From positions 310,001-374,000 of the forward strand of contig NZ_NJIH01000004.1 in assembly GCF_002209565.1 (NCBI RefSeq): DNA of 64,000 nucleotides. Direction: 5' to 3'. Both the position numbers and the translations under genes were made by a program. The DNA is from Candidimonas nitroreducens (lineage in GTDB: Bacteria > Pseudomonadota > Gammaproteobacteria > Burkholderiales > Burkholderiaceae_B). Shown piece by piece: positions 53,310 through 63,790 of the stretch (the first letter of the stretch is position 1; every line of letters starts with the position of its first letter). The notes under the pieces are model-generated. The model was not told the DNA's origin. It was given only the letters and a program-made list of their open reading frames with translations, and searched no databases.

Positions 53310-54140
53310 ATGATCTTGAGCAGCCTCGGTCACAGCCGCATAAAAAATGCTTGCGACTGTCATGTACACATATTTGATCCAGCCAGCCAAATACGGCCTG
53401 GGCCTCCTCCCCCTAGAATTCCAGGAATCAGCGACTATCGAAAGATGCAAAAAAGTCTTGGGCTCGAGCGTAGCGTCGTAGTAACTCCCAGCTATTATGG
53501 GACGAATAACACGCCAACGCTAAAGGCGATAAATGAGCTGGGCCGTAGCGTGAGCCGAGGTGTGGCCGTAATACACCCAGACATATCAGACGAAGAGCTT
53601 TCTCTCTTGCATAAAAGCGAGTTTCGAGGCGTTAGATTTTCTTTGCATAGCCCAGCACGAGCCACTACCACTCTGGAAATGATCGAGCCAGTTGCTCGAC
53701 GCATCCAAAAACTGGGTTGGCATACACAGTTGCATTTCTTGGGTGAGCAGATATCCAAGCACCGCCATCTTCTTAAAAAACTGCCCGGAACAATTGTGTT
53801 CGACCACATGTTGCGGGTGGGGCCCGAGCTTCCGGCCACGCGCGACGCCATCGATATTGTGGGAGATTTGGTGAGCCGAGGAAGAACTTGGATAAAACTC
53901 TCCGGCCCTTACCTAAACTCCCAACGGGACGATTACTCAGACACCATCACCCTTGCACGGCGACTTATAGAACTTGCGCCAGACAGAATTGTATGGGGCT
54001 CGGACTGGCCACATCCGACAGAGGTATCGTACACACCGGATGATTTTTCCTTGTTGGCTTTACTCGATAAATGGGCCCCCGACCCACAAATCAAACGCAG
54101 GATACTCGTGGACAACCCGGCAAATCTATATAAGTTCTGA
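53310..54140 (+). CDS. Amidohydrolase-family (PDC hydrolase/LigI-like) protein
   Basis: 276-residue member of amidohydrolase_2 (cog3618). N-terminal metal motif DCHVHIFDP (about residues 16-24), middle HTQLHFLGEQ and FDHMLRVG, and C-terminal VWGSDWPHPTEV (about 225-236), the signature of 2-pyrone-4,6-dicarboxylate and aldonolactone-type lactonases. It likely hydrolyses a lactone. Base composition is lower in GC than the core genes, as in the next two genes, suggesting transfer. It is followed by a Bug binding protein on the same strand. Confidence 0.88.
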   Translation: MILSSLGHSRIKNACDCHVHIFDPASQIRPGPPPPRIPGISDYRKMQKSLGLERSVVVTPSYYGTNNTPTLKAINELGRSVSRGVAVIHPDISDEELSLLHKSEFRGVRFSLHSPARATTTLEMIEPVARRIQKLGWHTQLHFLGEQISKHRHLLKKLPGTIVFDHMLRVGPELPATRDAIDIVGDLVSRGRTWIKLSGPYLNSQRDDYSDTITLARRLIELAPDRIVWGSDWPHPTEVSYTPDDFSLLALLDKWAPDPQIKRRILVDNPANLYKF

Positions 54141-54195
54141 AGCTCACTCTATTCATTGAATAGCCAACCATCAATCAAACCAGTAAGGACTCGGC

Positions 54196-55179
54196 ATGAT
54201 CAAAAAGACCAAATTCATCAAATCGAAACTCGTAGCGGCGTCGATTGCTTTCTTCGGATTTGCTTCGGCAACATGGGCTCAGGACTATCCAAACCGGGCA
54301 GTAACACTCGTAGTGTCATATCCGGCCGGAGGCACTTTGGACGCTGTCGCGCGTGTGATTGCCCCTCAGCTCGGGAAAATTTTGGGCGAAGGAGTCGTTG
54401 TGCTGAACAAAGGGGGCGCAAGCGGAGCTATTGCTGAATCTTATGTAGCGCGATCCAAGCCTGACGGATACACCATTTTGCTGGACGCATCCAACTACAC
54501 ACAGAACGCAGTATTACGATCCAATCTGGGTTTCGACCCAATCAAAGACCTCACACCCATATCGGCTTTGCTGACTGTCCCTAATATTCTAGTGTCAAGC
54601 TCCAAATCCAATTTCAAATCTATAAACGATGTAATTTCTCAAGGAAAGGCTCCTCATAACAATATAGACATGGCCTCTTCCGGCGTTGGATCGGGGCAAT
54701 ATCTAGCTGGACTATTATTCAATCGACTCGCAGGCACAAAAATTCAACAGGTGACATACTCCGGAGGCGGGCAGGCCCTGGTCGACGTTCTAAGCGGACG
54801 AATTCCTTTGATGTTCATTACTGCCAGCGCCCCCCTTCCGTATATCAGAAGCGGAGCTTTACGAGCTTTGGCAGTAGGAGATACCGAACGGCTGGCCGTG
54901 CTTCCTGACGTTCCCACGGTAAGTGAAAGCGCAGTTCCCGGATTTGTTTCCAACGAATGGCATGCAATATTCGTACCAACCGGCACTCCGGCGCCTATTA
55001 TCAATAAGCTTTCAGCTGCGTTTTCGGAAATTGTCCGGGATACATCGATAGCGAAAACCCTTACAGACCTCGGCTGCAGAATCTCCGATTTAAATACAGC
55101 CAAAACCCAAGTGTTTGTCCGCAAAGAAATAAGCAACTTGAAAGATCTCGCACAGCGCGAGAACTTGAAGCTTGAGTGA
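54196..55179 (+). CDS. Bug-family TTT binding protein (in lower-GC unit)
   Basis: 327-residue TctC/Bug protein. Signal peptide to about residue 28 (ASATWAQ). Family blocks: VTLVVSYPAGGTLDAVARVIAPQLG, VVVLNKGGASGAIAESYVARSKPDG and the C-terminal FVPTGTPAPIINKLSAAF. Follows the amidohydrolase by 55 nt and is likely its carboxylate-lactone scavenger. GC content is clearly below that of the genome's other Bug proteins at 34.3 and 59.9 kb. Confidence 0.9.
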   Translation: MIKKTKFIKSKLVAASIAFFGFASATWAQDYPNRAVTLVVSYPAGGTLDAVARVIAPQLGKILGEGVVVLNKGGASGAIAESYVARSKPDGYTILLDASNYTQNAVLRSNLGFDPIKDLTPISALLTVPNILVSSSKSNFKSINDVISQGKAPHNNIDMASSGVGSGQYLAGLLFNRLAGTKIQQVTYSGGGQALVDVLSGRIPLMFITASAPLPYIRSGALRALAVGDTERLAVLPDVPTVSESAVPGFVSNEWHAIFVPTGTPAPIINKLSAAFSEIVRDTSIAKTLTDLGCRISDLNTAKTQVFVRKEISNLKDLAQRENLKLE

Positions 55180-55263
55180 GGGCTACCCACGCAGGCATCT
55201 ATCGCCCAGTAAACAGCTCAAACAGGTAGCGGGCCTGTCCATTTTATGAACACACCACCGTCA

Positions 55264-55304
55264 TATATCTCATGCGCGCCGACACAGGGTGCGCATGAGA
55301 TATA
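55264..55304. terminator. Bidirectional terminator-like hairpin
   Basis: TATATCTCATGCGC (55264-55277) and GCGCATGAGATATA (55291-55304) are a perfect 14-bp stem around a 13-nt loop, between the convergent Bug and LysR stops. A-rich sequence follows on the right side (AATAAAAT) and would read as U-rich on the minus-strand transcript. Confidence 0.75.
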
Positions 55305-55317
55305 AAATAAAATGAGT

Positions 55318-56283
55318 TCAACTGTAAGTCACGCCGATAGCCTCTGCCTCACGAGCACCTAACCATCTAGCCTCTGGCCACTCACCCGTATGGACTATTC
55401 GCTTTATACAAAGAAGCATCTCGGCCAAGACGCACTGGGTGGCCTTCGATTGCAGCCTTGAGGACATAACACCGAGGCCGAGCTGCCGCGTCAACGTAGG
55501 CATAACGATGGGAGCCGCCGCAAGTCGGCCGTTTTTCACGTCGTCCGCGACTGCCACCCACGGCAGGATCGTGTGCCCGTAGCCTTCAAGAATCAAACGC
55601 TTCTGAACACTGAGCGCACTCGTTTCCAACACGACTCTAGGCCGTACTCCGACGCGCTTTGCAGCTTGATCCACCAAATATCTGATTCCATACTTCGCAT
55701 TGGCAAATATCAGCGGGAGAGCCATGGCGTCAGAAAACGCCACAGGCGTCTCCACGCTCAAACCGCAATCCACTGCCCCGATCAAATATAGATTCTCCTC
55801 AATTATTTTTGAAATTTCCATCTCAGCAACCGCCGCATCAGCATATAGCAGCGCAATTTCCAAATCCCCTCTCTCCAACCAACTCAATATGTGCTCTGCG
55901 TGCCCCATTACAATTCTTACTTCGATTCGAGGGTATAGCCTCTCGAGACTGCCGATCAAAATACTCGACAATACGTCACTCACACTCGCCAGCAATCCGA
56001 CAGTAACTGTTCCGATGGCCATTTCAGATGTTGCGCTTATTTTTTCCCTAGCCACTTTAATTTCATCCATTATCCGGTGAGCATGTTCCTCAAGAATCTT
56101 TCCCTCATAAGTCAACTCCATTCCCCGTTTATCTCGAAAAAACAGGCTTACTCCCAATTCGTCCTCTAGCTGCTTGATCTGCTTTGAAACTGCAGGCTGA
56201 ACAACATTAAGAATCTTGGCGGCCTTCGATACATTTCCCGTTTCCGCTACTGTAATAAGCGCACGTAGTTGCTTGAAATCCAT
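55318..56283 (-). CDS. LysR-family regulator of the hydrolase-Bug unit
   Basis: 321-residue LysR protein. ATG at 56283 gives MDFKQLRALITVAETGNVSKAAKILNVVQPAVSKQIKQLEDELG (HTH). The effector domain (about 90-295) contains GTVTVGLLASVSDVLSSILIG. It is convergent with the hydrolase and Bug genes, so it lies in the same imported unit; it may act on a distant promoter. Its 5' end lies near the edge of the segment that separates the two hipB halves. GC content is lower than the core. Confidence 0.9.
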   Translation of the reverse strand: MDFKQLRALITVAETGNVSKAAKILNVVQPAVSKQIKQLEDELGVSLFFRDKRGMELTYEGKILEEHAHRIMDEIKVAREKISATSEMAIGTVTVGLLASVSDVLSSILIGSLERLYPRIEVRIVMGHAEHILSWLERGDLEIALLYADAAVAEMEISKIIEENLYLIGAVDCGLSVETPVAFSDAMALPLIFANAKYGIRYLVDQAAKRVGVRPRVVLETSALSVQKRLILEGYGHTILPWVAVADDVKNGRLAAAPIVMPTLTRQLGLGVMSSRLQSKATQCVLAEMLLCIKRIVHTGEWPEARWLGAREAEAIGVTYS

Positions 56284-56361
56284 TGAGTCCACCTATATTG
56301 CCAACGTGACAAGTCAAATCATTACTGATTGGGTAGCATATAGTATTCCCGCAGCAAAAGG

Positions 56362-56592
56362 ATGAACACTCTAACCGGTGCACAAGCAGCCTACTCGAAT
56401 CGCCGTATGGAGAAAGGTGACATGCACATCTCTATCCACTTCTTTGCCCGTGTGCTGCATGTCTTCGGTCAGGTTCAGGCGCTTGAACATCTGCTGGATA
56501 CGCCGAACGACGAAATCGGACTGACGCTGATGGACGAGCACTTGCCCAAGCGCGTGCGCAGCAAGTCCGGCGGCTCTTCGGGAGCGTTGTGA
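56362..56592 (+). pseudogene. C-terminal half of a disrupted hipB-like gene
   Basis: From about 56398 the frame reads RRMEKGDMHISIHFFARVLHVFGQVQALEHLLDTPNDEIGLTLMDEHLPKRVRSKSGG. This matches the second half of the orphan HTH at 49695 (RRMENGYPGTALHTFLRALHVLGRLDDLV...LGMELMREQLPQRVR). The N-terminal HTH half is missing; the 35 codons before it are unrelated. It overlaps the following hipA remnant by 4 nt, like an intact hipBA pair. Confidence 0.65.
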
Positions 56593-57576
56593 CGGCAGTC
56601 GCCGCGCTCACCCGCCAACAAGCCCAGGTATGCATCGGCAAGGCTGGCCTGCCGCTCGGCTCGCTCGTGTACGTCCAGCAAGGCCGAGGCCAGAACTGCG
56701 TTTTCGCCTATGACGAGACTTGGCTGACCAACCCTGAACGGTTCAACGTATCAGCCGACCTGCAACTGATGCCTGGCCACCAACCACACAAGGCGGCCTC
56801 GCCCCACGACTCCGTATTCCATGGCGTAATAGCCGATACGGCCCCCGACGCCTGGGGCCGTTGCGTCCTCGCCCGCGACCACGCCAAGCGTCGCCGCACC
56901 GACCCGAAACTGCGGCCCCTGACGGAGTTAGATCATCTGCTAGCGGTCGATGACTTCAGCCGCGTTGGCGCACTGCGCCTGCGCGATCCGAATGGAACCT
57001 GGCATAGAACGGTACCAGAGGGTCGACGCACTACCCCACCGTTGATAGAGCTCGAACACATCTACCGAGCCAGCCGCGGCGCCATTGCTGCAAGCCTCGC
57101 GTGAGGAAGATCGCAGCTACACGAAAATTGCAGACGCCATCCGTACCTACGGATACCCACCTACTCAGGACTTACGCCAACTCTGGCGCCGCTTGGTGTT
57201 AAACCTGCTGATTACCAACGTTGATGATCACCTGCAGAATCATGGTTGCTTGCATGTGGAGCATGGCCTGTGGCGTCTTGTGCCTGCATTCGACATCAAT
57301 CCGTTTCCGGACAAAGAGCGTGAATCCAAGTCATGGCTGTCCGAGAAGGATGGCCCGATCACCGACGTTCATATGCTGCTGGCTCGGGCAGCTTACTTCT
57401 CATTGGGTCAAAAACAGGCCCAAACAGTCATGGCCGAAGTCTATGTTGCAGTAGTGAATCGGCGAAAGGTCGCTCTTGACACTGAGGTGGGGCTATGCCC
57501 ATACGAATTAGATGACTTCGCAGCAGCTTTCGAGCATGGACAGATGGAGGCAACCGCCGCGCTGCTCTATGGGTAA
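56589..57576 (+). pseudogene. hipA-like pseudogene (internal deletion and frame change)
   Basis: Two overlapping frames carry HipA sequence. The first (56589-57104) holds the N-terminal subdomain (PDAWGRCVLARDHAKRR and a FSRVGALRLRD block) and ends at IYRASRGAIAASLA. The second (57085-57576) starts MLQASREEDRSYTKIADAIR and has TNVDDHLQNHG (catalytic loop) and RLVPAFDINPFPDK. The central ATP-binding part (the GGARPKANF-WIGKFP equivalent, about 100 residues) is lost. Not functional as a kinase. Confidence 0.8.
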
Positions 57577-58074
57577 AAGAGTCGTCCTCTTATCCTCCGG
57601 CTCCGATCCTGTACACCTTGGGCGCCGAATCTAGGCAATTAGTTGGCCGAAAGAGTGGACTATCACCTCCAAACTGGTTTTCGACAGATCTTCAAACGCA
57701 CGCGATCAACAGACCCGCAAGTGCTGTGTGTCCGCTTTAGAAAAGCAGCAGCACCTGTAAAGGTCAGGGTGTGCACTTTCCCCGTTGCCTTTGCGTTACG
57801 AACATGCAAATCAGTCCGCGCCATGCTTCAATTCCAAATCCCAGATTAAACGGGAGATGAATTATGACGGCCGCTCCAGCGGCACTCCTACAGCAACAAT
57901 GCGGCATACCAGCCCACCACTATTAGTGGACTGAAAAATGTACTTATTTGGAGTGGTTGTAGGTGGATTTCCCTGGATGTCAGTGGACACCCATCAGAAG
58001 GGAATTCCCCTTTTAGATCAAAAAGTTGATCACTCAGTGGACGTCCATGGCTTTCCTTGGCCGTCCTTGGAATG
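57577..58074. other. Intergenic region before tRNA-Gly
   Basis: 498 nt. A 68-codon frame starting with TTG at 57643 (VDYHLQTGFRQIFKR...) has no recognisable family, and I do not call it. From 57925 to 58070 the sequence GTGGACT...TGTACTTATTTGGAGTGG...GTCAGTGGACACCC..., with repeated short GTGGAC motifs, looks like the edge of an integrated element next to a tRNA. No integrase is present. Confidence 0.4.
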
Positions 58075-58145
58075 AGCGGGTGAAGGGAATCGAACCCTCG
58101 TCGTAAGCTTGGGAAGCTTCTGCTCTGCCATTGAGCTACACCCGC
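58075..58145 (-). tRNA. tRNA-Gly (anticodon CCC)
   Basis: Minus-strand cloverleaf: acceptor GCGGGTG pairs with CACCCGC, discriminator T; D arm TAGCTCAATGGCAGAGCA; anticodon loop TTCCCAA gives CCC (58111-58113); T arm GAGGGTTCGATTCCCTT. CCA is not encoded. It closely follows the E. coli tRNA-Gly(CCC) pattern; the first anticodon-stem pair is a G-A mismatch. Confidence 0.95.
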
Positions 58146-58281
58146 ATCGGGATGGGCCGCGTGGTGGGCGAGCCATCGCGGGAGCGCAGATTATAGCGCC
58201 TGCCGCCGCAAGCGTGCACGGCCCATGGCAAGCAGGCCCACGGCAAGCGGCGCTTCAAATCTCGCCCCGGCCCAGCACAGC

Positions 58282-59862
58282 TCAGGCCAAGGCCGTGGGA
58301 TAAGGAGACACGTCTATGTTCTGCAGCATCGCATAGGACAGCCGCTCGAACATCCTGGCCCGCACCCGGCGGCTGGCCGGGTCTTCCCATAGGTTGCGGG
58401 TTTCGTGAGGATCCGCTTCCAGGTCGTACAGCTCGCCCCAGGCTGCCCCGTCGTAGACCGTAAGGCGATGGTTGTCCATGAGCAGCGTGCGGCAGCGGAT
58501 CCGTGTGTCGAAACCCAGGATCACGCGCTGCCCCTCTTCTTCCAGCATCAGGGCGTCGCGCAGGGCCGTCTTGCGGCCCGTCGCCAGCGGCAGCAGGCTG
58601 CTGCCCTGGATGCCGTTGAACGGCGCAACGCCGGCGCGCTCCAGGATGGTGGGTGCGATGTCGATGGTGCTGGCCAGCGCGGCGTCGCTGGCGCTGCCTT
58701 GGCCACTGGACGGGTCGGCCCAGATAAAGGGCACGCGCGTCAGCCCCCGATAATGTATGGGCCCCTTCAACAGCAGTTGGTGATCGCCCAGGTAATCGCC
58801 ATGGTCGCTAGTGAACACGACTACGGTATTGTCCGCCAGGCCATGGTCTTGCAGTGCGCCGAGTATGCGCCCCACCTGGTGATCAATGTTGGAGATCGAG
58901 CCGTAGTTCAGTGCGATCGCCTCGCGCGCCTCGCGCTCGTTGCAGGCGAAAATCGCCGGGGTATGCCGGATGGCCGTGCCGGCGTCGCGCTGGTTCCACA
59001 GCCACTGCACATGCGGCGGCGCATTGCCTGTGGCATGGAACGAGGCCAGCAGGTCTATGTCTTCAGGGGCATACATATCCCAATACTTGCCGGGCGGCGT
59101 GAAGGGATGGTGCGGGTCGGGAAAAGAGCACTGGATGAAGAAGGGCTCGTCCGACTGAGCGTATTCCTGCAGGCGGCGGATCGTCTGCTCGCCGATGTAG
59201 GCAGTGGGATAAAGTTCCTCGGGCACGCGGGTGCGCCAGGCCTGGCGTATCTTGGTGAGTTCGTACGACGGGGCGGGCAGCGCCGCCTGCGGCCCGATCA
59301 GCGCCTCTATGCCCGGATGCTCGTTGCGCAGCCAATAACGGTAATGGCCATGCACATCGTCGCTGTGGTCGTCCACCAGCCGCGCCTGCTCGAATCCGTA
59401 ATAGGGATATTCCAGGTCGTAGTCGTCGCGCTGCAGCCAGATCCGGCGCTTTTCCTGGTCATAATTGCCTGCTTCGGGCAGGCGCGCCTCTAGCGCCAGG
59501 CGGTCTTCGCTCTTGACGGGCCAACTGGGCGGAATGTCCGTCATGTTCTGCAGGTGCGCCTTGCCGACCAGGGCGGTGCGGTAGCCGGCTTGGCGCAGGG
59601 TTTCGACGAAGGTCATGGAGCGCAGCGACAAGGGAATGCCGTTGTGGCGCGCGCCGTGGGCAGACGGATAGCGCCCGGTCAGCATGCTGGCGCGGTTGGG
59701 CATGCAGATGGGCGTGGCCACATGCATATTGCCGCAGCGCCAGCCGCGGCTTGCCAGGCGATCCAGGTTGGGGGTCTGTACCTGCTTGTTGCCATAACAG
59801 CCCAAGTGATCCGCGCGCTGCTGATCGGTGATGATCAGCAGGAAATTCACTCGATTTCGCAT
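58282..59862 (-). CDS. Type I sulfatase (formylglycine-dependent)
   Basis: 526-residue alkaline-phosphatase-fold sulfatase. ATG at 59862 follows the Bug stop by one nucleotide. The formylglycine motif is C53-M-P-N-R-x4-T-G (CMPNRASMLTG); nucleophile Cys must be oxidised by a maturase not in this window. Metal-site blocks: LLIITDQQRADHLG (about 8-21), and FTSDHGDYLGDHQL (about 335-348) with Asp and His. Substrates are aryl or alkyl sulfates, or phosphonate monoesters, which cannot be told apart from sequence. In an operon with a Bug binding protein. Confidence 0.92.
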   Translation of the reverse strand: MRNRVNFLLIITDQQRADHLGCYGNKQVQTPNLDRLASRGWRCGNMHVATPICMPNRASMLTGRYPSAHGARHNGIPLSLRSMTFVETLRQAGYRTALVGKAHLQNMTDIPPSWPVKSEDRLALEARLPEAGNYDQEKRRIWLQRDDYDLEYPYYGFEQARLVDDHSDDVHGHYRYWLRNEHPGIEALIGPQAALPAPSYELTKIRQAWRTRVPEELYPTAYIGEQTIRRLQEYAQSDEPFFIQCSFPDPHHPFTPPGKYWDMYAPEDIDLLASFHATGNAPPHVQWLWNQRDAGTAIRHTPAIFACNEREAREAIALNYGSISNIDHQVGRILGALQDHGLADNTVVVFTSDHGDYLGDHQLLLKGPIHYRGLTRVPFIWADPSSGQGSASDAALASTIDIAPTILERAGVAPFNGIQGSSLLPLATGRKTALRDALMLEEEGQRVILGFDTRIRCRTLLMDNHRLTVYDGAAWGELYDLEADPHETRNLWEDPASRRVRARMFERLSYAMLQNIDVSPYPTALA

Positions 59863-59863
59863 A

Positions 59864-60838
59864 TCAATGGTTTTCGATGCCGGCAACCTGCGCGGCGGAC
59901 TTCCAGAACGACATGCCCTGGGTGATCAAGGTGCCGAACTGCTGCGGCGTCATGTATGCCGCGTGCATGCCTTGCTGTTCCAGCGTCTGCTGCAGGGTCT
60001 TGGACGCCAGCGCCTTCTTCAGGGCGGCGCTCAGCACCTCGATGCGATCGGCCGGGGTGCCGGCCGGCGCCAGCAGGCCCATCCAGGAACTGACCGCATC
60101 CTTGGGCGCGACATCCGAAAAATACTGGATGCCCGCCGGCAGGTCATTGAAGTGGCGGTCGTTGGCCACCCCGAGCACCTTGATCTTGCCCGACTTGACG
60201 AATGGCAAGGCCGGGGCAATGCCGCCCATCATCAGCGGCACCGTACCCGAAACCAGGTCGACCATGGCCGGGCCCGCGCCCTTGTAGGGAATGTGCCTCA
60301 CATCCAGGCCCAGGCTATGTTTCAGAAGCTCCATCGCCAGGTTGTGCACCGTTCCCACCCCGGGCGACGCATAGGCGTACTTGCCCGGATTCTTGCGCAG
60401 GAGTTCCACGGTTTCTGTCAGGTTGTTGGCGGGAAACGAGGCATTGCCCAGCAGCACCACGACGTTTTCGGCGACGAAGCCGACCGGCGCAAAGCTTTTG
60501 ACGGCGTCGTAGGGCAGCTTCGGATAGATATAGGTGTTGATGCCGTTGGTGCTGGTCGTGCCGAACAGCAGCGTCTGGCCATCGGGCCGCGCACGGGCGA
60601 CATAGCTGGCAGCAATGCCGCCGCCGGCCCCGGCCTTGTTCTCGACGATGAAGTTGTAGCCAGTGTCACGCGCCAGTTCCTTGGCCAGCAGGCGGGCGGT
60701 GGTGTCCGTGGCGCCGCCGGGCGCAAAGGGCACGACGATGGAGATGGGGCCATTGGGATAAGGCTTCGATGCCACGGCCGGCGCACAGGCGGCGATACCC
60801 AGGCCGAACAGGGCCAGTACGGCGAGCGATTTTTTCAT
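59864..60838 (-). CDS. Bug-family TTT binding protein (in sulfatase operon)
   Basis: 324-residue TctC/Bug protein. ATG at 60838 with GGAG upstream; signal peptide ends near ACAPAVAS (a Cys at residue 18 gives a possible lipoprotein lipobox). Blocks: ISIVVPFAPGGATDTTARLLAKELA, FIVENKAGAGGGIAASYVARARPDG and NPGKYAYASPGVGTVHNLAMEL. It is the first gene of a two-gene operon with the sulfatase and is divergent from a LysR regulator. It likely binds an organosulfate-derived or carboxylated ligand; no membrane subunits are nearby. Confidence 0.92.
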   Translation of the reverse strand: MKKSLAVLALFGLGIAACAPAVASKPYPNGPISIVVPFAPGGATDTTARLLAKELARDTGYNFIVENKAGAGGGIAASYVARARPDGQTLLFGTTSTNGINTYIYPKLPYDAVKSFAPVGFVAENVVVLLGNASFPANNLTETVELLRKNPGKYAYASPGVGTVHNLAMELLKHSLGLDVRHIPYKGAGPAMVDLVSGTVPLMMGGIAPALPFVKSGKIKVLGVANDRHFNDLPAGIQYFSDVAPKDAVSSWMGLLAPAGTPADRIEVLSAALKKALASKTLQQTLEQQGMHAAYMTPQQFGTLITQGMSFWKSAAQVAGIENH

Positions 60839-60944
60839 ACGTGTCTCCTTGCATAGGCGCAATGGCCTTCAACAAGCGACAGTCTGCCCTAAAAGAAAGA
60901 TAACATATAATGAATTAAATTATGAATTACATAACCATAAAGGA
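60839..60944. promoter_or_regulatory. Divergent promoter region for Bug-sulfatase operon and LysR gene
   Basis: Between the divergent starts there is an A/T-rich stretch at 60900-60940 (TAACATATAATGAATTAAAT then TATGAATTACATAACC). It contains a -10-like TATAAT (60905-60910) in the plus direction and several T-N11-A possibilities. Confidence 0.4.
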
Positions 60945-61913
60945 ATGATAGAGCGAGCCATGGCGAATCCAGCCCCACGCAGCCCTCGGCCCATACACCT
61001 GAAGCAACGGCACATCGACCTGCTGCTTACCCTGGATCGGACGCGCCATTTGGGCCAGGCGGCCGAAGCGCTGCACATGAGCCAGCCGGCCGCATCCAAA
61101 TCGCTGGCCCAGCTGGAATCCCTGTTCGGCTACGCGCTGTTCGAACGCACGGGCTCGGGCACACAAGCCACCGAGCTGGGCCACGCCGCCATCGCCCACG
61201 CCCGCAACATGGACGGCGCGGCCCGCCGCTTCGGCGCGGAACTCGAGGCGCTGCGCCAGCGCGGCCAGCAGCAGCTGCGCATCGGCATCCTGCCTTCGGC
61301 CTCCATACACATCACGCCCAGGCTGATCACCGCGCTGCTTTCCAGGGCCGGCAACCTGGAAATCAGCGTGCATGAAGGGCTGCTGCACGACCTGCTGGCC
61401 AGCCTGCTCGAGCGCCAGCTGGACTGCGTCATAGGCCGCACTACCAGCCGCATCGATTCCAGCCAGATCGAAGGCAGGTTTCTTTATGAAGACCCGATCG
61501 CACTGGTCTGCGGCGTACAGAACCCGCTGGGCGCCCTCCCGACCCCCGCCCTGGCCGAGATCATGGGCTCGATGTGGATACTGCCGGTGCAGAATTCGGT
61601 GCTTAGCGACCGCATGGACGAGATGTTCGCCCGGCTGGGCGTCGAGCGGCCGGCCAGGCACATCCAGTCCAATGCCGTCCTGACCAATATCACCCTGATC
61701 AACCAATACCCCTGGATCGCCGCGCTGCCGCGAGTCATCGCCGAGCATTTCCAAAAACAAGGCGGCCTCTGCATCCTGCCCATAGACACGCGCATCAATT
61801 TCGGGAACGTACAGGTCATGACCCGCAAGGAAAGCTCGGTGTCGCAACCGCTGGCCTTGGCGCTGGCGGCATTGCGGGAATTGTTCCCCGCCACCGAAAC
61901 GTCGCCGGGCTGA
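60945..61913 (+). CDS. LysR-family regulator of the sulfatase operon
   Basis: 322-residue LysR protein from ATG 60945 (MIERAMANPAP...); ATG 60960 is also possible. HTH: HIDLLLTLDRTRHLGQAAEALHMSQPAASKSLAQLESLFGYALFERTGSG (about 24-73). The effector domain follows. Divergent from the Bug-sulfatase operon and presumably its activator. It is typical of LysR proteins that couple to sulfate or aromatic use, but a ligand is unknown. Confidence 0.9.
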   Translation: MIERAMANPAPRSPRPIHLKQRHIDLLLTLDRTRHLGQAAEALHMSQPAASKSLAQLESLFGYALFERTGSGTQATELGHAAIAHARNMDGAARRFGAELEALRQRGQQQLRIGILPSASIHITPRLITALLSRAGNLEISVHEGLLHDLLASLLERQLDCVIGRTTSRIDSSQIEGRFLYEDPIALVCGVQNPLGALPTPALAEIMGSMWILPVQNSVLSDRMDEMFARLGVERPARHIQSNAVLTNITLINQYPWIAALPRVIAEHFQKQGGLCILPIDTRINFGNVQVMTRKESSVSQPLALALAALRELFPATETSPG

Positions 61914-61958
61914 CCCACGCCCGCGCAGACCTGGCCGGCAGTCACTACAATTCCGCCT

Positions 61959-63723
<1,765 letters not shown>

Positions 63724-63790
63724 AAAGGCCCGGCCTTAATGTGAAAGAAGCCCCTTTCATTCTCGGGGGAGGCGGCGCCCGCCATGACCG

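Noticed and set aside
57643-57849. 68-codon frame near the tRNA
   Set aside because: TTG start, no ribosome site and no recognisable domain.
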